Shown piece after piece: positions 1 to 8,696 of a stretch of DNA of 64,000 bases. How positions within the stretch are numbered: the first letter of the stretch is position 1; each line of letters starts with the position of its first letter. The position numbers and the translations under genes were made by a program. Location of the stretch: positions 62,001 to 126,000 of the forward strand of contig JAJOJJ010000014.1 of NCBI GenBank assembly GCA_021208685.1, read 5' to 3'. The notes under the pieces were generated by a model that ran no database searches, was not told where the DNA came from, and was given only the letters and a program-made list of their open reading frames with translations. Origin of the DNA: Saccharospirillaceae bacterium (lineage in GTDB: Bacteria > Pseudomonadota > Gammaproteobacteria > Pseudomonadales > Oceanobacteraceae).

Positions 1-500
1 GCAACCGTACGCAGACCGCCGTCGATTTCACGGGTCACATTGACCTTGTCGCCATCCACAACAACTTCAGAAGCGAATGTACCCTGCGCCATGTTGGTCA
101 GCGCACCCAGCATCTGACCAGTCTGGTTGTTATCGCTGTCGATGGTCTGCTTGCCCAGCAGCACCAGCTGAGGCTGCTCTTTTTCAACAACCGCTTTCAG
201 CAGTTTGGCAACCGTCAGGGACTCGAGCTTTTCTTCAGTCTCAATCAGAATGCCACGATCAGCACCCAGAGCCAGAGCGGTACGGATTTGTTCCTGAGCC
301 ACTTTAGGGCCGATAGAAACCACAACCACTTCAGTAGCGACGCCTTTTTCTTTCAGACGCACCGCTTCTTCCACTGCGATTTCACAGAATGGGTTCATAG
401 CCATTTTAACGTTGGTCAGATCGACGTCTGAGTTATCTGGCTTGACGCGAACCTTTACGTTGTAATCGATTACGCGTTTAACAGCGACAAGAACCTTCAT
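1..500 (-). CDS. etfB: Electron transfer flavoprotein beta subunit (partial, C-terminus outside window)
   Basis: The reverse strand is open from an ATG at 500 to the window edge and gives about 166 residues. The N-terminus [20 protein letters not shown] and the stretches [19 protein letters not shown] and [19 protein letters not shown] are typical of EtfB, the small subunit of the FAD- and AMP-binding ETF heterodimer. ETF collects electrons from acyl-CoA and other dehydrogenases in the cytoplasm and passes them to ETF-ubiquinone oxidoreductase. That partner is encoded divergently at 853, which supports the call. A GAGGA Shine-Dalgarno sits five bases before the ATG. The stop codon and the expected etfA lie beyond position 1. 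Confidence 0.93.
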   Translation of the reverse strand, partial: MKVLVAVKRVIDYNVKVRVKPDNSDVDLTNVKMAMNPFCEIAVEEAVRLKEKGVATEVVVVSIGPKVAQEQIRTALALGADRGILIETEEKLESLTVAKLLKAVVEKEQPQLVLLGKQTIDSDNNQTGQMLGALTNMAQGTFASEVVVDGDKVNVTREIDGGLRTV

Positions 501-852
501 AGATTCCTCGTATTTAACTTGGTGGATGAATAAAGGGCAAAATTACCACGCCGACAGGATGACACAGTCATATCAGGAGCCCTTTCCAGCGCGCCACATT
601 ATTGGGATGTTTCCGGCGAGCGTCAATAGCAGCATCACGGGAGGCCGCGAAGACCCTTGGATTCAGGCTGTTTTCCTGTCAAATCAGTTGCCTAGTGCTT
701 AACCCAACGTATAATGGCGGCCATTTTGACTCTCAGGCAGGTGCCTTTATATGGCCCGTCTGGCATGGCAAAACAATCGCCGGGCACGATATTTCAGTGC
801 ACCAGAGTCCGTGATAGCTCAGTAGCTCCCAGCTCATTTCGAGGAGATCAAT
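501..852. other. Divergent intergenic region etfB / ETF-QO
   Basis: These 352 bases separate the two divergent electron-transfer genes. I see one good sigma70-type promoter for the right-hand gene (688-715). A 70-codon open frame at 602-814 has no family resemblance and overlaps that promoter, so I do not call it. Nothing else recognisable was seen. Confidence 0.6.
688..715 (+). promoter_or_regulatory. Sigma70-type promoter for the ETF-QO gene
   Basis: TTGCCT at 688-693 and TATAAT at 710-715 are separated by 16 bases. The -10 box is a perfect consensus and the -35 matches four of six positions. Transcription would start near 722 and leave a leader of about 130 bases before the ATG at 853. 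Confidence 0.6.
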
Positions 853-2493
853 ATGCAACGTGAAGTAATGGAATACGATGTCGTGATCGTTGGCGGCGGC
901 CCTGCCGGCCTGTCAACCGCATGTCGTATCAAGCAATTAGCCGAAGCCGCCGGACAGGAATTGTCTGTTTGTCTGGTTGAAAAAGGCTCCGAAGTTGGCG
1001 CTCATATCCTGTCCGGTGCGGTGATTGAAGACCGCGCACTGGCGGAATTGTTCCCTGACTGGAAAGAAATGGGCGCGCCGCTCAATGTGCCGGTTAAAGG
1101 TGATGAAGTTTACTTCCTGACCAGCAGCGAGAAGTCCATCAAGACCCCGCACTGGGCAATTCCAAAGCCGATGCACAACGATGGTAACTACATCGTTTCT
1201 CTCGGCAATGTCTGCCGCTGGCTGGCCGAGCAGGCTGAGAATCTTGGCGTGGAAATTTATCCGGGCTTCACCGCCGCTGAGTACATTCTTGAAGATGGCG
1301 CGATCAAAGGCATCGTAACCGGCGACATGGGTGTTGGTCATGACGGTGAGCCAAAGGATGAATACGTACCGGGCATGGAACTGCGTGCCAAATACACCGT
1401 ATTCGCTGAAGGCTGCCGCGGCCATCTGGGCAAGCGCCTGATCGCCGAATTCAAACTGGATGAAGGCAAAGATCCGCAACATTACGGTATCGGTATCAAA
1501 GAACTGTGGGATATTGATCCGGCCAAGCATCAGGAAGGTCTGGTACTGCACGGCGCCGGCTGGCCGCTGAACGAGTCCGCCTCATCCGGTGGTTTCTTCC
1601 TGTACCACGCTGAAAACAATCAGGTGGTGGTTGGTCTGATCACCGATCTGTCGTACAGCAACCCGCACGTAAGTCCATTCGATGAATTCCAGCGCATGAA
1701 ACACCACCCGGTGGTCAAGCAGTATCTGGAAGGCGGCAAGCGCGTATCCTATGGCGCCCGCGCCATCACCAAAGGTGGTCTGAACTGTCTGCCTAAAATG
1801 ACCTTCCAGGGCGGTCTGGTGGTTGGTTGTGATGCCGGCACCCTGAACTTCGCCAAGATCAAAGGCACCCACACCGCGATGAAGAGCGGCCTGGTGGCGG
1901 CTGAAGAGCTTTTCAAGGCAATTCAGGCTGGTCGTGCCAACGATGAAGTGACTGAATTCACAGCGGCCTTTGAAGCCTCATGGGCTTATCAGGAACTGCA
2001 CCGCAGCCGTAATTTCGGCCCGGCAATGCACAAATTCGGCATGTTCGGTGGCGCTGCCTTCAACTTTATTGACCAGAACATTTTCCCGATTCCGGTCACT
2101 CTGCATGACACCACACCGGATTATGCAACCCTGAAACCTGCCGCCGAATGCGCGAAAATTAACTATCCGAAACCGGATGGCAAAATTTCGTTCGCCAAGC
2201 TGGATTCCGTCTTCATCGGCAACGTAAATCACGCCGAAGATCAGCCGTGCCACCTGAAGCTGAAAGACGCTTCCATTCCGCTGAGCGTTAACCTGCCTAA
2301 GTGGGATGAGCCTGCGCAGCGCTACTGCCCTGCCGGTGTGTACGAGATTGTGGAAGACGAAAATGGCAAGCGCTTCCAGATCAACTCGCAAAACTGTGTT
2401 CACTGCAAAACCTGTGATATTAAAGATCCGTCTCAGAACATCACCTGGGTAACCCCGGAAGGTGCTGGCGGTCCGAACTATCCGAACATGTGA
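853..2493 (+). CDS. Electron transfer flavoprotein-ubiquinone oxidoreductase (ETF-QO)
   Basis: This 546-residue protein matches the usual length of bacterial ETF dehydrogenase. It oxidises reduced ETF and passes electrons through FAD and a 4Fe-4S cluster to ubiquinone at the inner membrane. The FAD-binding GGGPAGLS motif is at about residues 14-21. The C-terminal ferredoxin-like part has CPAGVYEI followed by the cluster cysteines in NCVHCKTCDIKDP (about residues 515-530), and the protein ends in the typical GGPNYPNM. The start at 853 is set by GAGGAG six bases upstream; the second Met, five codons later, lacks such a site. Divergent etfB completes the pathway. A terminator follows the stop. 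Confidence 0.96.
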   Translation: MQREVMEYDVVIVGGGPAGLSTACRIKQLAEAAGQELSVCLVEKGSEVGAHILSGAVIEDRALAELFPDWKEMGAPLNVPVKGDEVYFLTSSEKSIKTPHWAIPKPMHNDGNYIVSLGNVCRWLAEQAENLGVEIYPGFTAAEYILEDGAIKGIVTGDMGVGHDGEPKDEYVPGMELRAKYTVFAEGCRGHLGKRLIAEFKLDEGKDPQHYGIGIKELWDIDPAKHQEGLVLHGAGWPLNESASSGGFFLYHAENNQVVVGLITDLSYSNPHVSPFDEFQRMKHHPVVKQYLEGGKRVSYGARAITKGGLNCLPKMTFQGGLVVGCDAGTLNFAKIKGTHTAMKSGLVAAEELFKAIQAGRANDEVTEFTAAFEASWAYQELHRSRNFGPAMHKFGMFGGAAFNFIDQNIFPIPVTLHDTTPDYATLKPAAECAKINYPKPDGKISFAKLDSVFIGNVNHAEDQPCHLKLKDASIPLSVNLPKWDEPAQRYCPAGVYEIVEDENGKRFQINSQNCVHCKTCDIKDPSQNITWVTPEGAGGPNYPNM

Positions 2494-2510
2494 GTGCGGC
2501 ATTTTGTTGC

Positions 2511-2540
2511 AAAAAAAGGAGCCGAAAGGCTCCTTTTTTT
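2511..2540. terminator. Bidirectional intrinsic terminator after ETF-QO
   Basis: GGAGCC-GAAA-GGCTCC forms a six-base-pair hairpin with a tetraloop. It is flanked by A7 on the left and T7 on the right. It lies 18 bases after the ETF-QO stop and can also terminate the convergent gene that ends at 2568. Confidence 0.9.
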
Positions 2541-2567
2541 ATTTCATATCCGATTACGCAGCGGCCA

Positions 2568-3389
2568 TTATAAATGCCCGCGGATGCGCATATTTAATCC
2601 ACCGAGATTCAAATCATCCACTGTCACGCTGCCAATACTTTCCTGCGCCAGCTCAATACTTCCAACCTCCATATCCGCAAAGAAATCAATCAGCCGGACA
2701 TCCAGTCCAGATTCACTGGCATGAAGAACAACACTGATTGGCAACTGCACATCGGATAGCGACAGCGCTGAACTCCCCCAGTCCTGCAGGGACTCAAAAT
2801 ACGTATGATTCGCCAGAATAACATCGCGCACACTGAAGCCCAGCGGTGCTGCATCTATATCCAGATCCGCAATGCCCATCGCAGTCTGAATCTGAATATC
2901 CGTGGTCTGAGCATCGATTTTCATGCGATATTGCGTTGCCAGCCCTGCCAGATCGACCGAATTGATCAGTACGGCATGGTGAGCATTATCAGCTGATGCG
3001 AGCGCGATCTGTCCGGTCGATAAACCAAAATCGATCACACCCCCACCAAATCCCGGATCAACAAAGGCCGACAACACAAGATCACCATCGCCGAGCACGT
3101 CAATCGTCATCATGACACCATCAAGGCGACTACCTGAACGGGAACCGAACCCCCAGTCTTTGCCAAAATAGCTCGCACGATCAGCACCTCCCAGTGCAAT
3201 CTGATTAATCTGTAAAAACCCTTCATCCTGATACTCGATCTGACCAATGGTAAGCCGGGGTGAGGCAATGATGGTTATACCTCCCTGGGCAGTGATGCCG
3301 GCCAGCCGGGTATCGTCAAGCGGGCTTAATACCGCCACCGCCAGAGAGGGAGATAGCAGACAAGCAGAAATTAATGAGCGCATAACCAT
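2568..3389 (-). CDS. Secreted DUF6160-like protein of unknown function
   Basis: This is a 273-residue protein with a signal peptide (hydrophobic stretch MVMRSLISACLLSPSLAVA). Immediately after the signal comes LSPLDDTRLAGITAQGGITI. This resembles the short N-terminal motif (leucine-rich LxxLDDxxLxxVxGQxGI) of DUF6160/FilA-type exported proteins of Pseudomonas and Acinetobacter. The rest is rich in alternating hydrophobic and polar residues with many Asp, Gly and Ile, as expected of an extracellular or outer-membrane beta-rich protein. No catalytic motif was seen. The start could instead be the Met at codon 3 (3383). The gene is monocistronic, with the shared terminator at 2511-2540. The family assignment is by motif only. 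Confidence 0.6.
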   Translation of the reverse strand: MVMRSLISACLLSPSLAVAVLSPLDDTRLAGITAQGGITIIASPRLTIGQIEYQDEGFLQINQIALGGADRASYFGKDWGFGSRSGSRLDGVMMTIDVLGDGDLVLSAFVDPGFGGGVIDFGLSTGQIALASADNAHHAVLINSVDLAGLATQYRMKIDAQTTDIQIQTAMGIADLDIDAAPLGFSVRDVILANHTYFESLQDWGSSALSLSDVQLPISVVLHASESGLDVRLIDFFADMEVGSIELAQESIGSVTVDDLNLGGLNMRIRGHL

Positions 3390-3536
3390 CCGTGGTGTTT
3401 GTTATTGTAAGATGGGCGGCAATGTAAATAGCGAGTATTCAGGGTTCAAGTAAAACCATAAAAGCGGATAAACATTCAGGATTAACCATTAAGAAAAATG
3501 TCCCGGAATGAATACAGTCCGCACGCAGGTCTTATT

Positions 3537-4055
3537 TCAGGATAAGCAGTATTTATTTTCGCCACTGATCACAAAATAACGTCCATTACTGTCTTCGTTC
3601 GCCATTTCAGTGAGATCGTAAAAGGCATTGCGGGAAAAGCGCGCATACAGATCCGCCCTGACAAGCACTTCCGGCAAAAGAACACCATCCAGCTCACTCA
3701 TCAGCAGCGGATGTTTTTTTCCGATAGACAGCATATCTCCGGCATTGGTAACCGCACGGATATCATTATTAATACGCTCAATCATCACAATCAGCAAAGG
3801 CCGATCCTCGACACGGATACGCCATTTTTCGACTGGCGTCAGAAGGAAATACTCATCACCTTCCTTGCGCAAAATACTGGCAAATAAGCGCACCAGTTTT
3901 TCACGTTTTATCTGCACGCCTTCATGCCACCAGGTACCATCACGACGGATAACCATATCCATATCGCCGGATAATTGCGGATGCCATTTTTCTACCGGCG
4001 GATACTGATTATCACCTTCAAGGCCAAGCTGTTGCTGCAGTGAGCTCAGGTTCAT
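3537..4055 (-). CDS. DUF1285 family protein
   Basis: This is a 172-residue cytoplasmic protein of the DUF1285 family. Recognisable blocks are PPVEKWHPQLSGDMDMVI, RDGTWWHEGVQIKREKLVRL and the LLTPVEKWRIRVED repeat of the same VEKW motif. Family function is unestablished; a sensing or ligand-binding role has been proposed from structure. I place the start at the ATG at 4055, six codons inside the longest frame. It overlaps the upstream stop as TAATG and has AGGGGA about six bases before it. It is therefore translationally coupled to the radical SAM gene. Confidence 0.85.
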   Translation of the reverse strand: MNLSSLQQQLGLEGDNQYPPVEKWHPQLSGDMDMVIRRDGTWWHEGVQIKREKLVRLFASILRKEGDEYFLLTPVEKWRIRVEDRPLLIVMIERINNDIRAVTNAGDMLSIGKKHPLLMSELDGVLLPEVLVRADLYARFSRNAFYDLTEMANEDSNGRYFVISGENKYCLS

Positions 4056-4939
4056 TACAATCCCCTTTGCCATTCCTGACGCAGACGAATGCGCTCCGGA
4101 TGGTTAATCGCCATATCCAGCTGTGCCAGCATGGTGGATTTATCGGCACCGAGCGTGCCTTTTAACGGCAGATAATTGGACGCATGATCACTGCGGAAAA
4201 TCGTACTGGTTAATTCCAGATGGGAAATTAACGCACGCAACTCCACAAATAAGTCATGCTGATCTGGCAGCTGGTAATTTCCGTTAAAACCCTCAACGAC
4301 GCGCTGATCGCCTAGCGGATAACTGACAATTAATGTCGACAGAAAATCCGGTTGCGCTTCATTCATCAGCAGAGCGGAGTTGCGAGCATGCTGCTCACTG
4401 TAAGCAACGCCACCCATGCCGTTCAAAATCATCACCGACGACTGTATACCGGCTTCTTTTATTTTCAGCAGCGCATCCAGAGTACTCCGCCAGGTTTCAC
4501 CCTTCCTGATAAATCCCAGCACCTCATCATCGCCACTTTCTGCACCGACATAGAGAATTCCCAGACCCAGCCTGCGCAATTCCGCCATCTCTTCCGCTGT
4601 TTTTTTACGGATATTGCGCGGCAGACAGTATGCTCCGACGCGTTTAACCCAGGGTAAGTGTTCCCGGATTGCCAGCAGAATATTCATCAGACGGCGTACC
4701 GGCAGCACCATGGCATCGCCATCTGCAAGAAAGACTTTTTCAAAACGCGGACCCAGAGCAGCCGCCTGACGGATTTCATTCAGTACATCCGCTTCATCAC
4801 GGGCACGGAATTTTTTTTGCGGCTGAGTATACATGTCGCAGAAGGTGCACTGATTCCACGAGCAGCCATTCGTGACCTGAAGAATAAGAGAGCGTGCTTC
4901 GCTGGGTGGACGGAATACAGGTTCGATGTAGTTGAACAT
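4055..4939 (-). CDS. Radical SAM family protein
   Basis: This 294-residue protein has the 4Fe-4S cluster cysteines in NGCSWNQCTFCDMY (C26, C31, C34). The spacing is CX4CX2C, one residue longer than the classical CX3CX2C; I recall similar spacing in a subfamily with CSHNKCTFC-type motifs. Further family blocks are VFLADGDAMVLP, which resembles the second-strand GGE-like motif, and GILYVGAESGDDEVL. These are shared with Elp3/HemN-type SAM radical enzymes acting through a reductively cleaved S-adenosylmethionine. The substrate is unknown. It overlaps the DUF1285 gene by one base, so the pair is probably one operon. Confidence 0.85.
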   Translation of the reverse strand: MFNYIEPVFRPPSEARSLILQVTNGCSWNQCTFCDMYTQPQKKFRARDEADVLNEIRQAAALGPRFEKVFLADGDAMVLPVRRLMNILLAIREHLPWVKRVGAYCLPRNIRKKTAEEMAELRRLGLGILYVGAESGDDEVLGFIRKGETWRSTLDALLKIKEAGIQSSVMILNGMGGVAYSEQHARNSALLMNEAQPDFLSTLIVSYPLGDQRVVEGFNGNYQLPDQHDLFVELRALISHLELTSTIFRSDHASNYLPLKGTLGADKSTMLAQLDMAINHPERIRLRQEWQRGL

Positions 4940-5051
4940 AAACGATGTCTCAGCCGGAAATGAACAGTATTTCAGGTATTATCCCTGAAGCCGCCGTCGC
5001 AGAACACATCAGATGTTGTCAGAGGAGAAGAAGTACTGCGAACGCTAGAAA

Positions 5052-5137
5052 TGGTGCCCCGGGCCGGAGTCGAACCGGCACAGCCATAGGCCGAGGGATT
5101 TTAAATCCCTTGTGTCTACCAATTTCACCACCGGGGC
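5052..5137 (-). tRNA. tRNA-Leu (anticodon UAA)
   Basis: The reverse strand folds as a long-variable-arm tRNA. Its acceptor pair is GCCCCGG/CCGGGGC, the CCA is encoded, and the anticodon loop UUUAAAA sits on an AGGGA/UCCCU stem. It is the third of three co-oriented tRNAs (Gly-Cys-Leu) behind pgsA, the same order as glyW-cysT-leuZ in E. coli. Confidence 0.97.
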
Positions 5138-5178
5138 ATCTTGCCGCGCAGCTCGGCGAATGTCGGGATCACCGAATT

Positions 5179-5252
5179 TGGAGGCGCGAGCCGGAATCGA
5201 ACCGGCATCGGCGGATTTGCAATCCGCAGCATAACCATTTTGCTATCGCGCC
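5179..5252 (-). tRNA. tRNA-Cys (anticodon GCA)
   Basis: This is a 74-base reverse-strand tRNA with acceptor stem GGCGCGA, discriminator U as expected for tRNA-Cys, encoded CCA, and anticodon GCA on a GCGGA/UCCGC stem. It is the middle gene of the tRNA cluster. Confidence 0.97.
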
Positions 5253-5277
5253 GATATTCATTGAAGCAATGAAAATT

Positions 5278-5353
<76 letters not shown>

Positions 5354-5366
5354 TTAAGTGCTGCGC

Positions 5367-5394
5367 ATTTTAAATGGAGCAGCCTGAGAGTCAA
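5367..5394 (-). promoter_or_regulatory. Promoter of the tRNA Gly-Cys-Leu operon
   Basis: On the reverse strand TTGACT (5394-5389) and TAAAAT (5372-5367) are spaced by 16 bases, followed by GCGCAGC. The GC-rich discriminator just before the tRNA-Gly 5' end is the usual signature of stable-RNA promoters under stringent control. Confidence 0.75.
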
Positions 5395-5579
5395 GTGTTT
5401 TTTCTTACTTTTTAAGCACTTAGGGTTTGTTGACACGCATTGAACACGCCTGAAAATATTTCAGACAAGGCACTGGGTACGCAACAGGATGGGTTAGCCG
5501 AATGAACAGCAACCCGGACTAATGGGGTTTAGCCATAACGCGCTCCGGCCGATGCCGGTTCATTCAGACCCAGGGATAT

Positions 5580-6128
5580 TCAGGGCTTTGCGCGCAACTC
5601 TGGCCACGCTGCCCGCAGGTACACCAGCATTGACCAGATAGTCAGAACCGCCGCCAGATACAGAGTGACGTATCCCGCCTGCACCAGCAGCGGGTGCCCC
5701 TCTGACGCCATCAGAATTGTGATCGACGCCATCTGCAAAGCCGTCTTCACTTTGCCGACGTAACTGACCGCAATATTGGCCCGCTTGCCCAGCTCTGCCA
5801 TCCATTCGCGCAGTGCGGAAATAACAATCTCACGACCAACGATTATGGATGCTGGTATGGTCAGCCACATGCTGGAAAAACTTTCGACCAGCAGGACTAA
5901 TGCAACCGCAACGATCAGCTTATCGGCAACGGGATCCAGAAAGGCACCCAGCGGTGTTGTTTGATTGAGTTTGCGGGCCAGATAGCCATCAAACCAATCC
6001 GTGATGGCGGCAAGCGCAAATAAAATCGCTGCGCCTACTTTTCCATCCTGTCCGAACCAATAGAAACTGATCACCATCAGCGGAATCATCAGAATGCGGC
6101 TCAGGGTCAGTATGTTGGGCAAATTCAT
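5580..6128 (-). CDS. pgsA: CDP-diacylglycerol--glycerol-3-phosphate 3-phosphatidyltransferase
   Basis: This is a 182-residue inner-membrane enzyme that makes phosphatidylglycerophosphate, the committed step to phosphatidylglycerol and cardiolipin. The CDP-alcohol phosphatidyltransferase signature DG-X2-AR-X8-G-X3-D-X3-D is complete: D47 G48, A51 R52, G61, D65, D69. About four to five hydrophobic segments surround it. The ATG at 6128 follows the uvrC stop by 15 bases, so it is the third gene of the gacA-uvrC-pgsA operon, an order conserved across gammaproteobacteria. The tRNA cluster follows behind a separate promoter. Confidence 0.97.
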   Translation of the reverse strand: MNLPNILTLSRILMIPLMVISFYWFGQDGKVGAAILFALAAITDWFDGYLARKLNQTTPLGAFLDPVADKLIVAVALVLLVESFSSMWLTIPASIIVGREIVISALREWMAELGKRANIAVSYVGKVKTALQMASITILMASEGHPLLVQAGYVTLYLAAVLTIWSMLVYLRAAWPELRAKP

Positions 6129-6143
6129 TAAAATAGGTCTCCG

Positions 6144-7964
6144 TTACTCGCCGTGTAATTGTATGAATATCTGTTCGGCAAGTTTTTTACTGATGCCTGG
6201 AACTTTTTCCAACTCTTCGCGCGGTGCACTGCGCATATTTTTCAGGCTGCCAAAGTGCAACAGCAATTCCCGCCGCCGCTTAGGACCAACACCCGCCAGC
6301 GAATCGACATCCGACTGGCTGCGCGATTTGGCCCGTGCCTTCCTGTGCCCCGTTATGGCAAAGCGATGTGCCTCATCGCGCACCCATTGCAGCAGACGGA
6401 AACCTTCGTGATGAGCGTCGGGCATTATAGGTTGTGTGGCACCGGCTTCCCACAAGAATTCCCAGCCCGATTTGCGGGTCTCGCCTTTTGATATACCGAA
6501 AGCTGGCAATGAATTCAGCTGCAGGTGCTGCAGCACCTCTTTAATTCTGCCAATCTGACCCTTGCCGCCATCGATCAGCAACAGACCGGGTAAATCACCC
6601 TGCTCTTTCAGGCGTGTCAAATGACGGGTAACGGCCTGCTCGAGCGCGGCATAATCATCCCCGGCCACAACACCTTTAATGGCGAAGCGGCGGTAACGCT
6701 GCTTCATTAAGCCTTCTTCGCCATACACCACGCAGGAGGCGTAAGTTGCTTCACCCTGAGCGTGACTGATGTCGAAACACTCTATGCGTTTGGGCGGCTC
6801 ACGGAGATTCAGCAGCTCCGCTACCTGAGTCAGTTTATTCAGTGCCGCCTGATGGCCGGATATTTTTGTCTGTGCACCGGTGCGGGCATTCTCTGTAGCC
6901 ATGTGCAGCCACTTGCGGTTATGGCCACGCCCCCCGCGACTGTGATGTACTTTGGCCTGCCGATGCAGGCGCAGCGCTTCCAGCAATGCGTCCACCTCAT
7001 CATCACCGACATCCAGCACCAGATCACGGGGAATCCCTTCCAGTGCATGGTCCGCAAGATAAAACTGACTGACAAAATCAAGCAGCAGCTGTTCATTGCG
7101 TTCACCAGCCGGATTAGCGGGGTAGTAATTTTTGCTCGCGACCAGACGTCCCTGGCGGAACGCGAGGCGGTGAATGCACAGCACACTCTGCCACTCCACA
7201 ATCGCCCATGCATCGGCTTCACCCTGACCGGAATCGACAAACTGCTTTTCCTGTGTCTGGCGCAGCAGTTCAATCTGGTCACGCAAGGCCGCAGCCTGTT
7301 CAAAATGGAGCGCCTCCGATGCCGCCATCATCTGACTTTGCAACTCCTGCAATAATTGCTGGCTCTTACCCTGCAGAAACAGCGTCGCCTGACGCACGCT
7401 TTGCTGGTAATCCTGCTGACTTATTTTGTTCACGCAAGGAGCAGAACAGCGCTTGATTTCATACTGCAGACAGGGCCGGCTACGGTGGTTGAAATAGCTG
7501 TCTTCACAGGATCGGAGCAAAAACAGGCGCTGCAGATAGTTCAGGGTATCGCGCGCGGCACCGGCATTCGGATACGGGCCAAACATGCGCCCATCCCGCC
7601 GTTTTTTCCCACGCCGGTAGGCAAGCAGCGGGAAGCTGTGTTCGGACAGGTGAATAAAGGGATAAGACTTATCGTCTTTCAGCAGAATATTGTACGGCGG
7701 CCTGTGCTGTTTGATCAGTGTCTGCTCAAGCAGCAGTGCTTCTGCCTCACTGGCGGTCACTGTGACTTCAATGTGGTCTATACGACTGACCAGCGCGACG
7801 GTTTTGCTGTTTAAACCACGGGCGCGGAAGTAGCTGGATACACGGTTTTTAAGATTTTTAGCCTTGCCGACATAGAGCAGTTCACCATCGGCGGCAAACA
7901 TACGATAAACCCCGGCCCGCTGGGTCAGGGTTTGCAGGAAGGCACTGATATCAAATTCAGCCAT
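6144..7964 (-). CDS. uvrC: Excinuclease ABC subunit C
   Basis: At 606 residues this is a full-length UvrC. It makes both incisions around DNA lesions after UvrA-UvrB recognition. The N-terminal GIY-YIG nuclease shows AGVYRMFAADGELLYVGKAK (about residues 17-36). The UvrB-interacting UVR motif lies near residues 205-240. The RNase H-like 5' nuclease domain contains ECFDISHAQGE and LLLIDGGKGQ, and a helix-hairpin-helix pair (DVDSLAGVGPKRRRELL, LEKVPGISKKLAEQI) closes the protein. Its ATG overlaps the gacA stop as TGATG, indicating translational coupling. Confidence 0.98.
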   Translation of the reverse strand: MAEFDISAFLQTLTQRAGVYRMFAADGELLYVGKAKNLKNRVSSYFRARGLNSKTVALVSRIDHIEVTVTASEAEALLLEQTLIKQHRPPYNILLKDDKSYPFIHLSEHSFPLLAYRRGKKRRDGRMFGPYPNAGAARDTLNYLQRLFLLRSCEDSYFNHRSRPCLQYEIKRCSAPCVNKISQQDYQQSVRQATLFLQGKSQQLLQELQSQMMAASEALHFEQAAALRDQIELLRQTQEKQFVDSGQGEADAWAIVEWQSVLCIHRLAFRQGRLVASKNYYPANPAGERNEQLLLDFVSQFYLADHALEGIPRDLVLDVGDDEVDALLEALRLHRQAKVHHSRGGRGHNRKWLHMATENARTGAQTKISGHQAALNKLTQVAELLNLREPPKRIECFDISHAQGEATYASCVVYGEEGLMKQRYRRFAIKGVVAGDDYAALEQAVTRHLTRLKEQGDLPGLLLIDGGKGQIGRIKEVLQHLQLNSLPAFGISKGETRKSGWEFLWEAGATQPIMPDAHHEGFRLLQWVRDEAHRFAITGHRKARAKSRSQSDVDSLAGVGPKRRRELLLHFGSLKNMRSAPREELEKVPGISKKLAEQIFIQLHGE

Positions 7965-8611
7965 CAGGCAGTCGCCGCAGGATCCACCAGGCCGTGACGC
8001 ATGGCCAGCAAAGTCAGCTGGACATCGCTGTCGATTTCAAGTTTTTCAAAAATCCGGTAGCGGTAGCTGTTCACTGTTTTCGGGCTGAGAAACAGTTTCT
8101 CGCTGATTTCGGCCACTTTCTGACAGCCGACAATCATCAGTGCAATCTGCATTTCGCGTTCGGAAAGATCATCGAAAGGCGAGGTCTGATCCTGCTGGAA
8201 AGGCTTAAGCGCCATGCGCTGCGCAATCTCCGGGCTGATATATTTCTGCCCGCTTTTTACTTTCATGATGGCGCGGATCATTTCTTCCGCATCCGCCCCC
8301 TTGGTGATGTATCCGGCAGCTCCGGCCTGTAAAAGACGCGTTGCATAGGGATTATCATCACAGGCGGTCACGGCAATGACCTGCACATCCGGATTGTGGC
8401 GTGTGATCTTACGGGTGGCCTCCAGTCCGCCGATACCCGGCATACGGATATCCATAAGAATAATGTCCGGTGAGTGTTCTTTGGCAAACTGAACGGCCTC
8501 CTCACCACTTGCTGCTTCACCGACTACTTCAATTCCCTTTGCGTCTCTCAGCAGACGAGAAATACCTGAGCGAACCAGCTCATGGTCATCGACAACCAGC
8601 ACTTTAATCAA
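7964..8611 (-). CDS. gacA: GacA/UvrY-type response regulator
   Basis: This is a NarL/FixJ-type response regulator with an N-terminal receiver and a C-terminal LuxR-type helix-turn-helix (LSEREMQIALMIVGCQKVAEI, then SPKTVNSYRYRIFEKL). It pairs with the sensor GacS/BarA to drive Rsm/Csr small RNAs. I choose the TTG at 8611 because it gives the family N-terminus (M)IKVLVVDDHELVR and puts the phosphoacceptor at D54, as in known GacA. GGGGTG lies upstream. A GTG at 8617 would add two residues. The position directly before uvrC is the classical gacA/uvrY location. Confidence 0.95.
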   Translation of the reverse strand: MIKVLVVDDHELVRSGISRLLRDAKGIEVVGEAASGEEAVQFAKEHSPDIILMDIRMPGIGGLEATRKITRHNPDVQVIAVTACDDNPYATRLLQAGAAGYITKGADAEEMIRAIMKVKSGQKYISPEIAQRMALKPFQQDQTSPFDDLSEREMQIALMIVGCQKVAEISEKLFLSPKTVNSYRYRIFEKLEIDSDVQLTLLAMRHGLVDPAATA

Positions 8612-8696
8612 GGGCACACCCCGTTATTACTTCAGTCTCAGCGTTGCAGTGCCTCAGGACACTTTCGTTGTTATTTGCGCGAATATAACAAACCGT

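Noticed and set aside
602-814. 70-codon forward frame in the etfB/ETF-QO gap
   Set aside because: No family resemblance, no ribosome site, and it spans the promoter of the ETF-QO gene.
5430-5459. Forward TTGACA plus AAATAT promoter-like pair
   Set aside because: The spacer is 18 bases and no forward gene lies downstream before the reverse-strand pgsA; probably chance in an AT-rich stretch.
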